From Prevotella sp. oral taxon 299 str. F0039 (GTDB taxonomy: Bacteria > Bacteroidota > Bacteroidia > Bacteroidales > Bacteroidaceae), in NCBI RefSeq assembly GCF_000163055.2, contig NC_022124.1, positions 645,851-709,850 on the forward strand: a DNA stretch of 64,000 nucleotides. The letters run 5' to 3'. How positions within the stretch are numbered: the first letter of the stretch is position 1; every line of letters begins with the position of its first letter. A program made the position numbers and the translations under genes. Positions 55,714-64,000 of this stretch are shown piece by piece. The notes under the pieces are model-generated. The model saw nothing but the letters and a program-made list of their open reading frames with translations. It searched no databases and was not told the origin of the DNA.

Positions 55714-56706
55714 ATGGCGATATTAGCATTTCAAAAACCTGATAAAGTTGTAATGCTGGAGGCAAACGACAAGTTCGGAAAGTTCGAGTTCCGTCCTTTA
55801 GAGCCTGGCTTTGGTGTTACTATTGGTAACGCTTTGCGCCGCATCCTTCTTTCATCACTTGAAGGTTTCGCAATTAACACAATCAAAATTGGTGGTGTTG
55901 AGCACGAATTTTCTTCAGTTCCTGGTGTAAAGGAAGATGTTACCAACATTATCTTGAATTTAAAACAAGTAAGATTCAAGCAAGTAGTAGATGAATTCGA
56001 GAATGAGAAAGTTAGTATCACTGTCGAGAACACAACAGAGTTCAAGGCTGGTGATATGGGTAAGTATCTGACTGGATTTGAAGTGTTAAACCCTGATTTG
56101 GTGATTTGTCATTTAGATGCCAAAGCATCGATGCAGATAGACATTACAATTAACAAGGGACGTGGTTATGTTCCTGCTGATGAAAATCGTCAATACAGCA
56201 CCGATGTCAACGTTCTCCCAATCGATTCTATCTACACCCCAATCCGTAACGTAAAATATTCGGTAGAGCCTTATCGTGTTGAACAAAAGACCGACTACGA
56301 TAAACTTGTATTAGAAGTTACAACGGATGGTTCCATAAGTCCTAAAGATGCACTTAAAGAAGCAGCTAAGATACTTATTTATCACTTCATGTTGTTCTCT
56401 GATGAAAAGATTACTCTTGAAAATCCAGAGCAAGACAGCAATGACGAGTTCGATGAAGAAGTATTACATATGCGCCAATTATTGAAAACTAAGTTGGTTG
56501 ATATGAATCTTTCTGTTCGTGCGTTGAATTGCTTAAAGGCAGCAGATGTTGAAACATTAGGCGACCTAGTACAGTTCAATAAGACAGATCTTCTTAAGTT
56601 CCGCAACTTTGGTAAGAAATCGCTTTCTGAGCTTGATGATTTGCTCGAGAGTCTGAATCTATCTTTTGGAACAGATATTTCAAAGTATAAATTAGACAGA
56701 GAATAA
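55714..56706 (+). CDS. rpoA: DNA-directed RNA polymerase subunit alpha
   Basis: 330 residues. N-terminal assembly domain ([25 protein letters not shown]) and C-terminal DNA/activator-binding domain ([33 protein letters not shown]), joined by an acidic linker ([12 protein letters not shown]). 12 bp after rpsD. Confidence 0.98.
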   Translation: MAILAFQKPDKVVMLEANDKFGKFEFRPLEPGFGVTIGNALRRILLSSLEGFAINTIKIGGVEHEFSSVPGVKEDVTNIILNLKQVRFKQVVDEFENEKVSITVENTTEFKAGDMGKYLTGFEVLNPDLVICHLDAKASMQIDITINKGRGYVPADENRQYSTDVNVLPIDSIYTPIRNVKYSVEPYRVEQKTDYDKLVLEVTTDGSISPKDALKEAAKILIYHFMLFSDEKITLENPEQDSNDEFDEEVLHMRQLLKTKLVDMNLSVRALNCLKAADVETLGDLVQFNKTDLLKFRNFGKKSLSELDDLLESLNLSFGTDISKYKLDRE

Positions 56707-56801
56707 GAAATTATGATAGCATGCAGTTGTTTCTCATAGTTGATTAGCAATTGCAAGCTATTTATATACATCTTTTCTCATCTTAAAAATTAAAACAAAT
56801 A

Positions 56802-57284
56802 ATGAGACACAATAAAAAATTCAACCATTTGGGTCGTACTGCATCTCATCGTAGTGCTATGCTTGCTAACATGGCTATCTCGTTGATTATGCACAAAAGA
56901 ATCACTACGACTCTTGCAAAAGCAAAAGCTCTTAAGAAATATGTAGAGCCTTTGATCACACGTTCAAAGGAAGATACAACAAACTCACGTCGTGTTGTTT
57001 TCCGTTACTTGCAAAATAAATATGCAGTAACAGAGCTTTTCAAAGAAATTTCAACAAAAGTTGCTGATCGTCCAGGTGGTTACACTCGTGTAATCAAGTT
57101 GGGTACACGTCAAGGTGACGCTGCAGAAATGGCATTTATCGAGCTTGTTGACTACAATGAAAACATGGCAAAAGCTCCTAAAGCTGCTAAGAAAACACGT
57201 CGTAGCCGTAAGACTACTGCAACAAAAGAAGCTGCAGCTCCTGAAGCAACAGCAGAAAAGGTTGAAGAAGCAACAGCAGAATAA
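56802..57284 (+). CDS. rplQ: Large ribosomal subunit protein L17 (bL17)
   Basis: 160 residues. The conserved part ([33 protein letters not shown]) ends near residue 118; the rest is an Ala/Lys/Thr/Glu-rich tail, longer than the ~127-residue enterobacterial protein and common in Bacteroidota. Last gene of the cluster, before the terminator at 57309. Confidence 0.97.
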   Translation: MRHNKKFNHLGRTASHRSAMLANMAISLIMHKRITTTLAKAKALKKYVEPLITRSKEDTTNSRRVVFRYLQNKYAVTELFKEISTKVADRPGGYTRVIKLGTRQGDAAEMAFIELVDYNENMAKAPKAAKKTRRSRKTTATKEAAAPEATAEKVEEATAE

Positions 57285-57308
57285 TTGCTTGTTATGCAAA
57301 TATGATAT

Positions 57309-57348
57309 AAGAGGGAAACATGAAATATTGTTTCCCTCTTTCTTTTTT
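57309..57348 (+). terminator. Terminator of the ribosomal protein cluster
   Basis: AAGAGGGAAACA (57309-57320) pairs with TGTTTCCCTCTT (57329-57340), then TCTTTTTT. Confidence 0.95.
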
Positions 57349-57549
57349 CTTTATTTATCAATTACTCCTAAATGGCTAAATAATGATAAGAAAGCCTGCT
57401 ATTAAGCTATTGTTCAACATCTTGACCGCAATTGTTGCTTAAGTAAGCCACTTGTTGTTTACTATAAGTCCGCCCATAAATTGCATTATCTATCTAATCT
57501 ATTTGTTCTGTGAGTAGTACACTACCTGATAAGCCTCCTTTTAAGATGC

Positions 57550-57615
57550 AAAAGCAATGTTATTACACAGAAAAAGCAATGCTTTTATAACTTAAAAGCA
57601 TTGCTTTTCTATTCT
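57550..57615. repeat. Three-unit array of the 22-nt repeat family
   Basis: Units start at 57550, 57572 and 57594, exactly 22 nt each. Unit 2 begins with the dyad AAAAGCAATGCTTTT and unit 3 with its reverse complement, AAAAGCATTGCTTTT. The array lies in the 370-bp gap between the end of rplQ and the convergent nucleosidase gene; the rest of the gap shows only the rplQ terminator. Confidence 0.85.
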
Positions 57616-57654
57616 TTTACCAATTCCTTTTGAAAAGTATTAAGCCTCAAAAAG

Positions 57655-58338
57655 TTATAAGCTCAATAAGAATTGCTTTGTAACTTCAAAAGATCCATTA
57701 GCCAAACGCTCCCAAAAATCGAAATATTGCGATGCGTCTGTGTCTTTTAAAGGAATGTCGCTGATGATTCGGAACGACACAAATGGAATGTTATAAGCAT
57801 GGCATGTGTGGGCAATTGATGCGCTTTCCATATCCACTGCCTTTGCTTCGGGGAATTGATTCAAGATACTTTGCATCTTTTCTTTGCTGTCTACAAACCA
57901 ATCGCCTGTAACAATTAGACCGCGATGCACTGGTGTTTCAGACTTCATTCCTATGGCTTTTTGATGTAAAGAGCTTGGAGTGTCGAAACGTTGTGGCTGA
58001 CCTAGAACCTGACCTGGTGCACATTCGCTACCACAATATACATCATGATAACAGCAAGCAGTGCTCACAACCACTTCGGTTACATTTAAATTGACATCTG
58101 CTCCACCTGCAACTCCTGTAGAAATAATGAGTTCTGGGTTGTAAGCATGAATCATTTCAACTGTTCCTATTGCGCTATTTACCTTACCAATGCCGCATTG
58201 TTGCAATATTAATTGGTGCTGCCCGAGTTGTCCTAACACAAATGTTTTGTTACCATGTTGCTCTTCTTTGCAATCAGTTAACAACGTTTTAAGTTGCGCA
58301 AACTCTTTATCCATCGCAACAATAATACCTATTTTCAT
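57655..58338 (-). CDS. mtnN: 5'-methylthioadenosine/S-adenosylhomocysteine nucleosidase
   Basis: 227 residues; cleaves adenine from MTA and SAH, feeding methionine salvage and autoinducer-2 precursors. Family motifs: GIIVAMDKEFAQL (catalytic Glu near 12), QCGIGKVNSAIGT, ISTGVAGG, VDMESASIAHTC (ribose-binding Met-Glu) and RIISDIP (catalytic Asp). Second gene of a minus-strand pair, 15 bp after the nitroreductase gene. Confidence 0.92.
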   Translation of the reverse strand: MKIGIIVAMDKEFAQLKTLLTDCKEEQHGNKTFVLGQLGQHQLILQQCGIGKVNSAIGTVEMIHAYNPELIISTGVAGGADVNLNVTEVVVSTACCYHDVYCGSECAPGQVLGQPQRFDTPSSLHQKAIGMKSETPVHRGLIVTGDWFVDSKEKMQSILNQFPEAKAVDMESASIAHTCHAYNIPFVSFRIISDIPLKDTDASQYFDFWERLANGSFEVTKQFLLSL

Positions 58339-58353
58339 CTATTTTATATCGAT

Positions 58354-59118
58354 TTAAAATAATTCTTTTAATTCTTCCTCGCTTAAAAAATCTTGTCGCA
58401 CTAATGCTTTCAATAAGTTTTTCGAAAACAACTCGTTACCTTCTTTGGTGTATCTCACATCGGTAAATACCTGGGCAAGTGTTTCTTTATTATTGATCTC
58501 TACAAAATTCTTGTTCACTTCGAGGTCTTCTTTAGGACAATAATATTCGTCTATCGCCTCAGGAGTGTATTGTTGATAGGTTTCTTCGTGCAAAATACTC
58601 TTCAAAGGCAATCGATCCGACAGCTCAGGACATTCATCGGGCCAGCCAAGTGTTATGGTTGCAACGGGCATAACCAACGCAGGGAGTTTTAATACGTCGA
58701 TAATTGGCTCGGGATTGTAAAGCGTTGTGCCCAAATAGCAACATCCTAAGCCTTGAGTTTCTGCCATATTGCAGAATGTTTGACAATAAAGCAAGGTGTC
58801 GGACACAGCATTGAGGAACGAAAGAAAATTGTTATATCCTGGATTTCCTTTGCGATGATGCGCCCATTGCGTTGTTCTATTGAAATCGGCACAAAATGTT
58901 AGCACTACAGGAGCTTGTGTAATCATTGGTTGATTGAAGTGAGCTGGAGCCAAACGAGCCTTATTTTCAGTATTAGTTGTTGCCACTACGCTATACAACT
59001 GCAGGTTTCCCATTGTTTGAGTGCATTCTGAAATACTTAAAAGATAGTTCAAAAGATCGCTCGGAACCTCTTTGTTTTGATATTTCCGAATAGTTTTTCT
59101 ATTATTTAAACTTGTCAT
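58354..59118 (-). CDS. Nitroreductase-family FMN oxidoreductase
   Basis: 254 residues. N-terminal RKTIRKYQNKEVPSDLL and NLQLYSVVATT (FMN/dimer region), a central insert with many His/Asn residues, and GLGCCYLGTTLYNPEPIIDVL match NfsA/Frp-like flavin reductases; PVATITLGWPDE is typical. The last ~60 residues (after YYCPKEDLE) form a helical C-terminal extension. Substrate unknown. It heads a two-gene unit with mtnN. Confidence 0.85.
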   Translation of the reverse strand: MTSLNNRKTIRKYQNKEVPSDLLNYLLSISECTQTMGNLQLYSVVATTNTENKARLAPAHFNQPMITQAPVVLTFCADFNRTTQWAHHRKGNPGYNNFLSFLNAVSDTLLYCQTFCNMAETQGLGCCYLGTTLYNPEPIIDVLKLPALVMPVATITLGWPDECPELSDRLPLKSILHEETYQQYTPEAIDEYYCPKEDLEVNKNFVEINNKETLAQVFTDVRYTKEGNELFSKNLLKALVRQDFLSEEELKELF

Positions 59119-59140
59119 TTTTCATTGTCTTAATCTTCTA

Positions 59141-59148
59141 CAAAGGTA
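59141..59148 (-). promoter_or_regulatory. -7 element for the nitroreductase-mtnN pair
   Basis: Minus-strand TACCTTTG, 22 bp before the ATG at 59118; the TTG upstream is at a non-ideal distance (16 bp). Confidence 0.55.
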
Positions 59149-59312
59149 GCGATAATTATCAAAACAACACTAAAAGCATTGAAATTAAAGTATTAGAGAA
59201 TGGCTAAGACGAACAAAGAATAGCCTAAAACAGAATGAATTGTAAAAAAAATATAGTAGATTTGCATGATAAAACAAGATACGAACAATGATTTGTTCAA
59301 CAGAAAGCGTTT

Positions 59313-60854
59313 ATGGCACAATATATTTCACATATAAAAGGACTTACAGAGCGTTTAATGAACATTGAGAAGAGTTATTCTCAAGGCATCGAAAGAAGTG
59401 CATTTGAAGAACTACTCGATGGAGATAACGCCTTGATATTAAGTAGCGAGCTAACCAAAGTATTATCGGGTGAGTTACAATATCAACCTCATAACAACGC
59501 TTCTGCCCAACTCGTTACCATCAAAGCATCGATCAGAATAAGCGAATGTATCGCAATAGATGATGATGGAATGGCTGGAATTGACACGAATAGACTGAAA
59601 GAAAAGACCTTAAAAGTGCTTCATCTACTCGACAATATGATAGATTGCGTTATTGAGGAAATACAATTGCACCTTGACAACGACAACTTATCGCAAGACG
59701 AACGCTCTTTTTTTGAGATACGTCTGCTTAATGTAAAAACTTATAGAGGCGTAGCTTTGAATCTTCAAGATTATAATGAGGTGGTGAGAACGCTTTATCA
59801 TGGAAATAATATTGAGGAACTTAAAGAGACAACTCTCAACATATTAAAAGCTTTTGCAGGATCATTGTATGTTAATAACTTGCAAATGGCTCAAGAAAGA
59901 GGCTGCTCGAAACTGCTCGAAACTAACATTGAACGTCAATGTATCATCTTAAAAGATTTGGAATTGAGCAACGACTGCAGTGCCACAACGCAAGAATTGT
60001 TCAACTTGCGCAATGCAAGTATTATGTCTATAACACCTTGCTTATCGGCAAGTGGAGCTCAATTGAGAGAAGAACTTGCCATTGCAGATGTCATCACTCA
60101 ATGGAATGATTCGCCAAGTTGCTTGAACATCATTCTAAAAAAAGCATATTTCGGAGAGCAACATAATAGCTACGAGAAAATTCTTCAGCGTCTTTCGGCA
60201 AACGGAACGACTGTTCTTTTTGACAAAGACAAGAGTAAAGACACACAAAATGGAAAGGATTTGAGTGGCGATTTGCCCACAATCTTCATGGCACAAGTGA
60301 TACCTAATCGCCCCAAAGAATTAGAATGCGATGTGGTTCGTTTTCAAAATAACAAAGAAAAATGGGTGGCTTTCGTTGGATTATTAAACGGATACCCTTA
60401 CGAAATTTTCACAGGCTTACAAGATGATGATGAAGGAATAGTGCTACCAAAAAGCGTTTTGAAAGGCAAAATCATAAAACATTCGTTTACAAATGCCCCC
60501 AGTCGCTACGATTTTCAGTTTGAAAACAAGCGTGGCTACAAAACTACTGTAGAAGGATTGAGCGAGAAATTCAACCCAGAATACTGGAATTATGCAAAGC
60601 TTATATCTGGTGTTTTGCGCTATAGAATGCCTATTGAACACGTAATTAAATTGGTTGGATCGCTTCAACTCAAAGACGAAAGTATCAATACGTGGACTAA
60701 TGGTGTTGAAAGAGCACTTAAGAAATATATTTCTAATGGTGCTGTTGAACCCGAACAAACATGTAGCGAATGTGGAGAACGCAACTTTATATATGAGGAT
60801 AACCACCTTGTTTGCAAGCAATGTGGTGCTATTCAAAACACAGAAGAACAATAA
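59313..60854 (+). CDS. Protein with class II ribonucleotide reductase-like C-terminal part and zinc ribbon; function unknown
   Basis: 513 residues, cytosolic, no signal peptide. From about residue 320 on, the text (VRFQNNKEKWVAFVGLLNG, YEIFTGLQDDDEGIVLP, RYDFQFENKRGYKTTVEGL, NYAKLISGVLRYRMPIEHVIKLV) resembles what I recall of the C-terminal region of adenosylcobalamin-dependent ribonucleotide reductases of Bacteroidales, including a final zinc ribbon (CSECGERNF, CKQCGAIQ, residues ~484-507). The first ~300 residues are helical, with weak reductase-like echoes (LHLLDNMIDCVI, FNLRNASIMSITP). The catalytic NPCGE-type motif and redox cysteines are absent, so it is probably not an active reductase. 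It may be a regulatory or degenerate paralogue. A TAGATTTG box lies at 59257. folB follows after 24 bp. Confidence 0.55.
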   Translation: MAQYISHIKGLTERLMNIEKSYSQGIERSAFEELLDGDNALILSSELTKVLSGELQYQPHNNASAQLVTIKASIRISECIAIDDDGMAGIDTNRLKEKTLKVLHLLDNMIDCVIEEIQLHLDNDNLSQDERSFFEIRLLNVKTYRGVALNLQDYNEVVRTLYHGNNIEELKETTLNILKAFAGSLYVNNLQMAQERGCSKLLETNIERQCIILKDLELSNDCSATTQELFNLRNASIMSITPCLSASGAQLREELAIADVITQWNDSPSCLNIILKKAYFGEQHNSYEKILQRLSANGTTVLFDKDKSKDTQNGKDLSGDLPTIFMAQVIPNRPKELECDVVRFQNNKEKWVAFVGLLNGYPYEIFTGLQDDDEGIVLPKSVLKGKIIKHSFTNAPSRYDFQFENKRGYKTTVEGLSEKFNPEYWNYAKLISGVLRYRMPIEHVIKLVGSLQLKDESINTWTNGVERALKKYISNGAVEPEQTCSECGERNFIYEDNHLVCKQCGAIQNTEEQ

Positions 60855-60878
60855 TTTTATTCATTATCATCATTTATA

Positions 60879-61271
60879 ATGCAGCTCCAACAAAGTTTCA
60901 TTCACTTAAAAGACATTCACCTAAAAGGATATCATGGTGTTCTTCCACAAGAAAAGATAGTGGGAAACGATTATATCATCAATATTTCAATTGCAATCGA
61001 CTTATCGAAAGCCATCGAAAGCGATAATTTAAACGACACAATTAGCTATGCAGAGGTGTTCGATATCGTTCAAAACACGATGCAAATAAAATGCGATTTA
61101 ATTGAGAAAGTGGCAGGAAATATTGCCAAAGAGTTGTTCAAAGCATTTGAAAATATCAACGAATTGAAAATTTCTATCACCAAACAAAATCCTCCAATGG
61201 GTGCAGATTGCAGTGGAGCAAGTGTAGAATTGCACTTAATAAATGATAAAATGCAAGAGGAAAGCATCTAA
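60879..61271 (+). CDS. folB: Dihydroneopterin aldolase
   Basis: 130 residues; cleaves dihydroneopterin in folate synthesis. Signature IHLKGYHGVLPQEK (with the substrate-binding Glu), NDTISYAEVFDIVQ, LIEKVAGNIAKEL and the catalytic-Lys strand ISITKQNPPMGADCSGASVEL (cited in part). Only folate gene in the neighbourhood; 24 bp after the reductase-like gene and 44 bp before the amidase. Confidence 0.92.
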   Translation: MQLQQSFIHLKDIHLKGYHGVLPQEKIVGNDYIINISIAIDLSKAIESDNLNDTISYAEVFDIVQNTMQIKCDLIEKVAGNIAKELFKAFENINELKISITKQNPPMGADCSGASVELHLINDKMQEESI

Positions 61272-61315
61272 ATTATAGGGTTTTTCGTTAATTTTGTAGA
61301 ATAAAGAAGATAGAC

Positions 61316-62542
61316 ATGCTGAAGAAAAGATTTTTCTTTTTCATTATAACATCATTATTTGCGGTTTCTATGATGGCTGCAAATAAGGCTTTTACCCTTG
61401 TTATTGACCCTGGACATGGGGGCAAAGACACAGGTGCATCTGGTGCTTTTTCAAAAGAAAAAGACATTAACTTAACCGTAGCTCTTGCCTTTGGGCAATA
61501 TGTTGAGCGCAATTGTCCTGACGTTAAGGTTATCTATACTCGTAAAACCGATGTGTTCATACCTCTTATGGAACGTGCCAATATAGCCAATAAAAATAAG
61601 GCAGACTTGTTTATATCGGTACATACAAATGCTCTTCCGCCTGGAAGAATTGCACGAGGGTTTGAAACTTACACTCTTGGAATGCACAGAGCATCGGACA
61701 ATTTGGATGTGGCAAAGAGAGAAAACTCGGTTATTTTGGTAGAAAAAGACTACAAACACACTTACCAAGGCTTTGATCCTCGCTCGGCAGAGAGCTATAT
61801 TATGTTCGAATTGATACAAGGACAAAATATGAGTAAGAGTGTTGAACTGGCTAAATTCATTCAACGCAATGTGTGTTCTATCGCCAACAGAATGGATAAA
61901 GGTGTGCATCAAGCTGGCTTTCTTGTGCTAAGAGAGACTTCAATGCCTAGTTGCTTGGTTGAATTAGGATTTATCACGACCCCTGATGAGGAACAATCGC
62001 TCAACAATCCGACTACAATCGACAACCTCGCAAATGGCTTATACAAAGCTTTTTTAGCTTATAAAAATAAGTATAGCAAGCAGATCGTGGTGCCATATAA
62101 AAAGGATAAGGCTGAAGAAATACCCCTACCCAACGCTTTCCCACAAGAATATACTCCAATGAAGAGTAATGAAAGCTATATGGCAACAGCAACAATTCCT
62201 ACGAATACGCCCACACCAGAAAAGGTTTTATCAGACTCTTCCAAAGTAAAGGCAGACGTTTCCACCGAAACGCAACCTGTTTTTAAGGTTCAATTGATGG
62301 TTAGCAATAAGCCACTTCGCACACAAGATGAACATCTTAAAGAGTTTTCAGGATACGAAATGTATAAGGAAAATAACTTATATAAATACACTTATGGAGC
62401 GTCTAACAATTATAATGAAATTTATAAATTACGTAAAAGTTTATCAAATAAATTCCCGCAAGCTTTCATTATAGCCTTTAAAAATAATAAAAGAATGAAC
62501 ATTAATGACGCTATAGCAGAATTTAATAATAACAATAAATAA
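61316..62542 (+). CDS. N-acetylmuramoyl-L-alanine amidase (AmiC-type, Amidase_3)
   Basis: 408-residue secreted hydrolase that cuts the amide bond between MurNAc and the stem peptide. Signal peptide residues 1-21 (ending MMAA). Zinc ligands: His in VIDPGHGGKDTGAS, Glu in FSKEKDINL, His in FISVHTNALP; catalytic Glu in LVELGFITTPDEE. A Pro/Thr/Lys-rich linker leads to a C-terminal SPOR-like domain (FKVQLMVSNKPL, YKYTYGASNNYNEI), which would target it to division-site glycan. 15 bp before the MCE gene. Confidence 0.92.
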   Translation: MLKKRFFFFIITSLFAVSMMAANKAFTLVIDPGHGGKDTGASGAFSKEKDINLTVALAFGQYVERNCPDVKVIYTRKTDVFIPLMERANIANKNKADLFISVHTNALPPGRIARGFETYTLGMHRASDNLDVAKRENSVILVEKDYKHTYQGFDPRSAESYIMFELIQGQNMSKSVELAKFIQRNVCSIANRMDKGVHQAGFLVLRETSMPSCLVELGFITTPDEEQSLNNPTTIDNLANGLYKAFLAYKNKYSKQIVVPYKKDKAEEIPLPNAFPQEYTPMKSNESYMATATIPTNTPTPEKVLSDSSKVKADVSTETQPVFKVQLMVSNKPLRTQDEHLKEFSGYEMYKENNLYKYTYGASNNYNEIYKLRKSLSNKFPQAFIIAFKNNKRMNINDAIAEFNNNNK

Positions 62543-62557
62543 AGGAATAACAAAAGA

Positions 62558-63460
62558 ATGAACTTAATAACAAAAGAGATAAAGATTGCCTTAGTTGCAA
62601 TAGCTGGCGTGATTGCCTTATTTTTCGGTATGAGTTTCTTAAAAGGATTATCTCTTTTTGGGAATAAAAACACTTATCATATTGAGTTTGAAGATCTTAG
62701 TGGAGTGTCAGCTTCAAGTCCTATTTATGCCAATGGTTTCAAAGTTGGTGTTGTTACAGGTATCGATTATGACTACACGGCACAACGTAAACCACTTGTA
62801 AAGATTGAGTTGAATAATGATATGCCTGTTCCCGAAGGTACAACAGCAGAGATTGAAAGCGATATGTTGGGTAATGTTAAGGTGAACTTAATACTTGCTA
62901 AAGATATAACAAGGTTGCTTCCACACGACGGAATTATTAAAGGAAGTAAGAACAATGGTGCAATGGGTAAGATGTCGGCTATGATTCCAACCATAGAAAG
63001 GATACTTCCGAAACTCGATTCGATAATGACTAGCATCAACACTCTACTTGCCAACCCTGCAATCAACAATTCTTTACAAAATGTTGAGGGTATTACAGCC
63101 AACTTAACAACGTCTACTAAAGAATTAAACTCTTTGTTGGCAACTCTTAACAAGCAAGTTCCTGGCACAATAAGTAAAGCAAACAAAACATTAGACAATG
63201 TAAATAAGCTTACAGGCAACATGGCTTCAATAGATATTAGTGCAACAATGTCGAAGGTAGACAATACAATTGCAAGCTTACAAGAATTTACGAACAAGCT
63301 CAATAGCAATAATGGTTCTCTTGGATTGCTAATGAATGACCAAAGTTTATACAACAACTTAAACGCCACAATGCAAAATGCCGACTCGCTAATGGTCGAC
63401 CTTCGCAAGCATCCTAAGCGTTATGTTCACTTCAGTATCTTTGGTAAGAAAGACAAGTAA
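62558..63460 (+). CDS. MCE-domain (MlaD-family) lipid-transport protein
   Basis: 300 residues: one N-terminal membrane helix (residues ~10-30), an MCE domain (ANGFKVGVVTGIDYD, the GxxVGxV pattern, to ~120), then a long helical, repeat-like C-terminal region rich in Asn/Leu/Thr that probably forms the tunnel helices or anchors to a partner. MCE proteins bind phospholipids between inner and outer membrane. The ABC ATPase and permease usually encoded with it are not in the window. Confidence 0.88.
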   Translation: MNLITKEIKIALVAIAGVIALFFGMSFLKGLSLFGNKNTYHIEFEDLSGVSASSPIYANGFKVGVVTGIDYDYTAQRKPLVKIELNNDMPVPEGTTAEIESDMLGNVKVNLILAKDITRLLPHDGIIKGSKNNGAMGKMSAMIPTIERILPKLDSIMTSINTLLANPAINNSLQNVEGITANLTTSTKELNSLLATLNKQVPGTISKANKTLDNVNKLTGNMASIDISATMSKVDNTIASLQEFTNKLNSNNGSLGLLMNDQSLYNNLNATMQNADSLMVDLRKHPKRYVHFSIFGKKDK

Positions 63461-63487
63461 ACAAACTATCACAAGCAAAATAGTTAT

Positions 63488-63530
63488 GGACAACTCTATA
63501 AAACAATATTGTTTACGAGTTGTCCTTTTT
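63488..63530 (+). terminator. Intrinsic terminator after the MCE gene
   Basis: GGACAACTC (63488-63496) pairs with GAGTTGTCC (63517-63525), with an inner AAACAATATTGTTT palindrome, followed by TTTTTATTT. Confidence 0.9.
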
Positions 63531-63570
63531 ATTTCTAACCGCAATTAGGAACAATAACAACATTAAAACA

Positions 63571-63602
63571 TTTGTGGATTATAAATAAAATACGTAATTT
63601 TG
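63571..63602 (+). promoter_or_regulatory. Promoter of dnaA
   Basis: TTTG (63571-63574), 20 bp, TAATTTTG (63595-63602), 58 bp before the ATG. Confidence 0.8.
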
Positions 63603-63659
63603 TATTCCCAAAAGCATCGTTATAGATGCAATTCAACCACCGATAGAAATCCAATAAAA

Positions 63660-64000
63660 ATGAAACCATCCCCCAACACCTTATGGGAAGAATGTCTTAA
63701 GCAGATTCGTGTCCACTTGCCAGAGAAGCAATTCAGCACTTGGTTTAGCACAATTCAGCTACATTCGTATGTAGAAAAAGAGAATTGTGTTATTCTTCAA
63801 GTACCCAGCGAAATGGCTCGTGACTACATAGAAGAACATTATATGCGTCTTCTTGCGAATGCTTTGCGAGACAATTTTGGTTCTAGCGTAAAGCTAAAAT
63901 ATAGTATTTCGATGGCAAAGTTGCCTCATTCTGCCAACAATCAAGCAGGAGAGCAAAACGATAACGATGGACTTTATTCAGGAAACAATAGCTTTCCAAA
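63660..64000 (+). CDS. dnaA: Chromosomal replication initiator DnaA (5' part; runs off the window)
   Basis: The first 113 codons of DnaA. ATG at 63660 gives MKPSPNTLWEECLKQIR, then LPEKQFSTWFSTIQ and VPSEMARDYIEEHY, the N-terminal domain I that binds helicase and DiaA-type partners. A polar linker (SANNQAGEQNDNDG) begins at the edge. The AAA+ and DNA-binding domains lie beyond position 64000. Confidence 0.93.
   Translation, partial: MKPSPNTLWEECLKQIRVHLPEKQFSTWFSTIQLHSYVEKENCVILQVPSEMARDYIEEHYMRLLANALRDNFGSSVKLKYSISMAKLPHSANNQAGEQNDNDGLYSGNNSFP

Noticed and set aside
59240..59264. Full promoter for the reductase-like gene
   Set aside because: TAGATTTG is a fair -7 box, but the nearest TTG is only 14 bp upstream, shorter than the usual 19-20 bp, so only the half-site is mentioned.
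63461..63660. Replication origin next to dnaA
   Set aside because: No DnaA boxes of the TTATCCACA type were seen in the upstream gap; only a terminator and the dnaA promoter. An origin may lie beyond the window.

Overview
This 64-kb, AT-rich window reads as chromosomal DNA of a Bacteroidales bacterium, most likely Prevotella or a close Prevotellaceae relative. The evidence is type IX secretion genes (gldM, gldN), Bacteroidota-type promoters (TTG about 19-20 bp before a TAnnTTTG box), a TPP-riboswitch thiamine operon of the outer-membrane receptor/pnuT/thiN type, TM2 and DUF2752 membrane proteins, a DUF5117/DUF4953-type metalloprotease, and zinc-free S14 and L36. I see no rRNA genes, insertion sequences, prophage or CRISPR array. 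The species cannot be fixed from the sequence alone.

Layout. 1-4.4 kb: the end of a T9SS/gliding cluster (gldM partial, gldN, a small barrel protein), then a FadL/OmpP1-like porin. 4.6-8.8 kb, minus strand: priA and an aminopeptidase P. 9.0-25.1 kb, plus strand: mdh, rpsU, xerC-like recombinase, hpf, tRNA-Thr/Tyr/Gly/Thr, tuf, tRNA-Trp, secE, nusG, rplKAJL and rpoBC. 25.6-32.5 kb, minus strand: a two-gene 5'-nucleotidase, a TPP-riboswitch thiamine uptake and activation operon, and a Cof-type phosphatase. 33.0-38.6 kb, plus strand: an accessory stretch with TM2 and DUF2752 membrane proteins, a decayed barrel-protein remnant, a secreted protein of unknown function flanked by a duplicated ~185-bp intergenic block, a zinc metalloprotease and a DUF3467 protein. 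39.0-57.3 kb: rpsL-rpsG-fusA, then the fused S10-spc-alpha cluster through secY, map, infA, rpmJ, rpoA and rplQ. 57.6-59.1 kb, minus strand: a nucleosidase and a nitroreductase-family protein. 59.3-64 kb, plus strand: a protein resembling the C-terminal part of class II ribonucleotide reductase, folB, a cell-wall amidase, an MCE/MlaD protein and the start of dnaA.

Most of the window is transcription and translation machinery, with attenuator-like hairpins at rplL/rpoB and fusA/rpsJ. The thiamine operon forms a pathway: outer-membrane receptor, inner-membrane carrier, then pyrophosphokinase, under a TPP aptamer.

The least explained signal is a family of degenerate tandem repeats with an exact 22-nt period. 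Arrays of 2-5 units occur at six intergenic sites (about 2.6, 25.5, 31.5, 34.3, 35.2 and 57.6 kb). Each unit centres on a small dyad (AAAAGC, 3 nt, GCTTTT). Two arrays belong to the duplicated block around the secreted-protein gene. I found no established description that fits them. Functions below are assigned by reading motifs and gene order; no database search was run.
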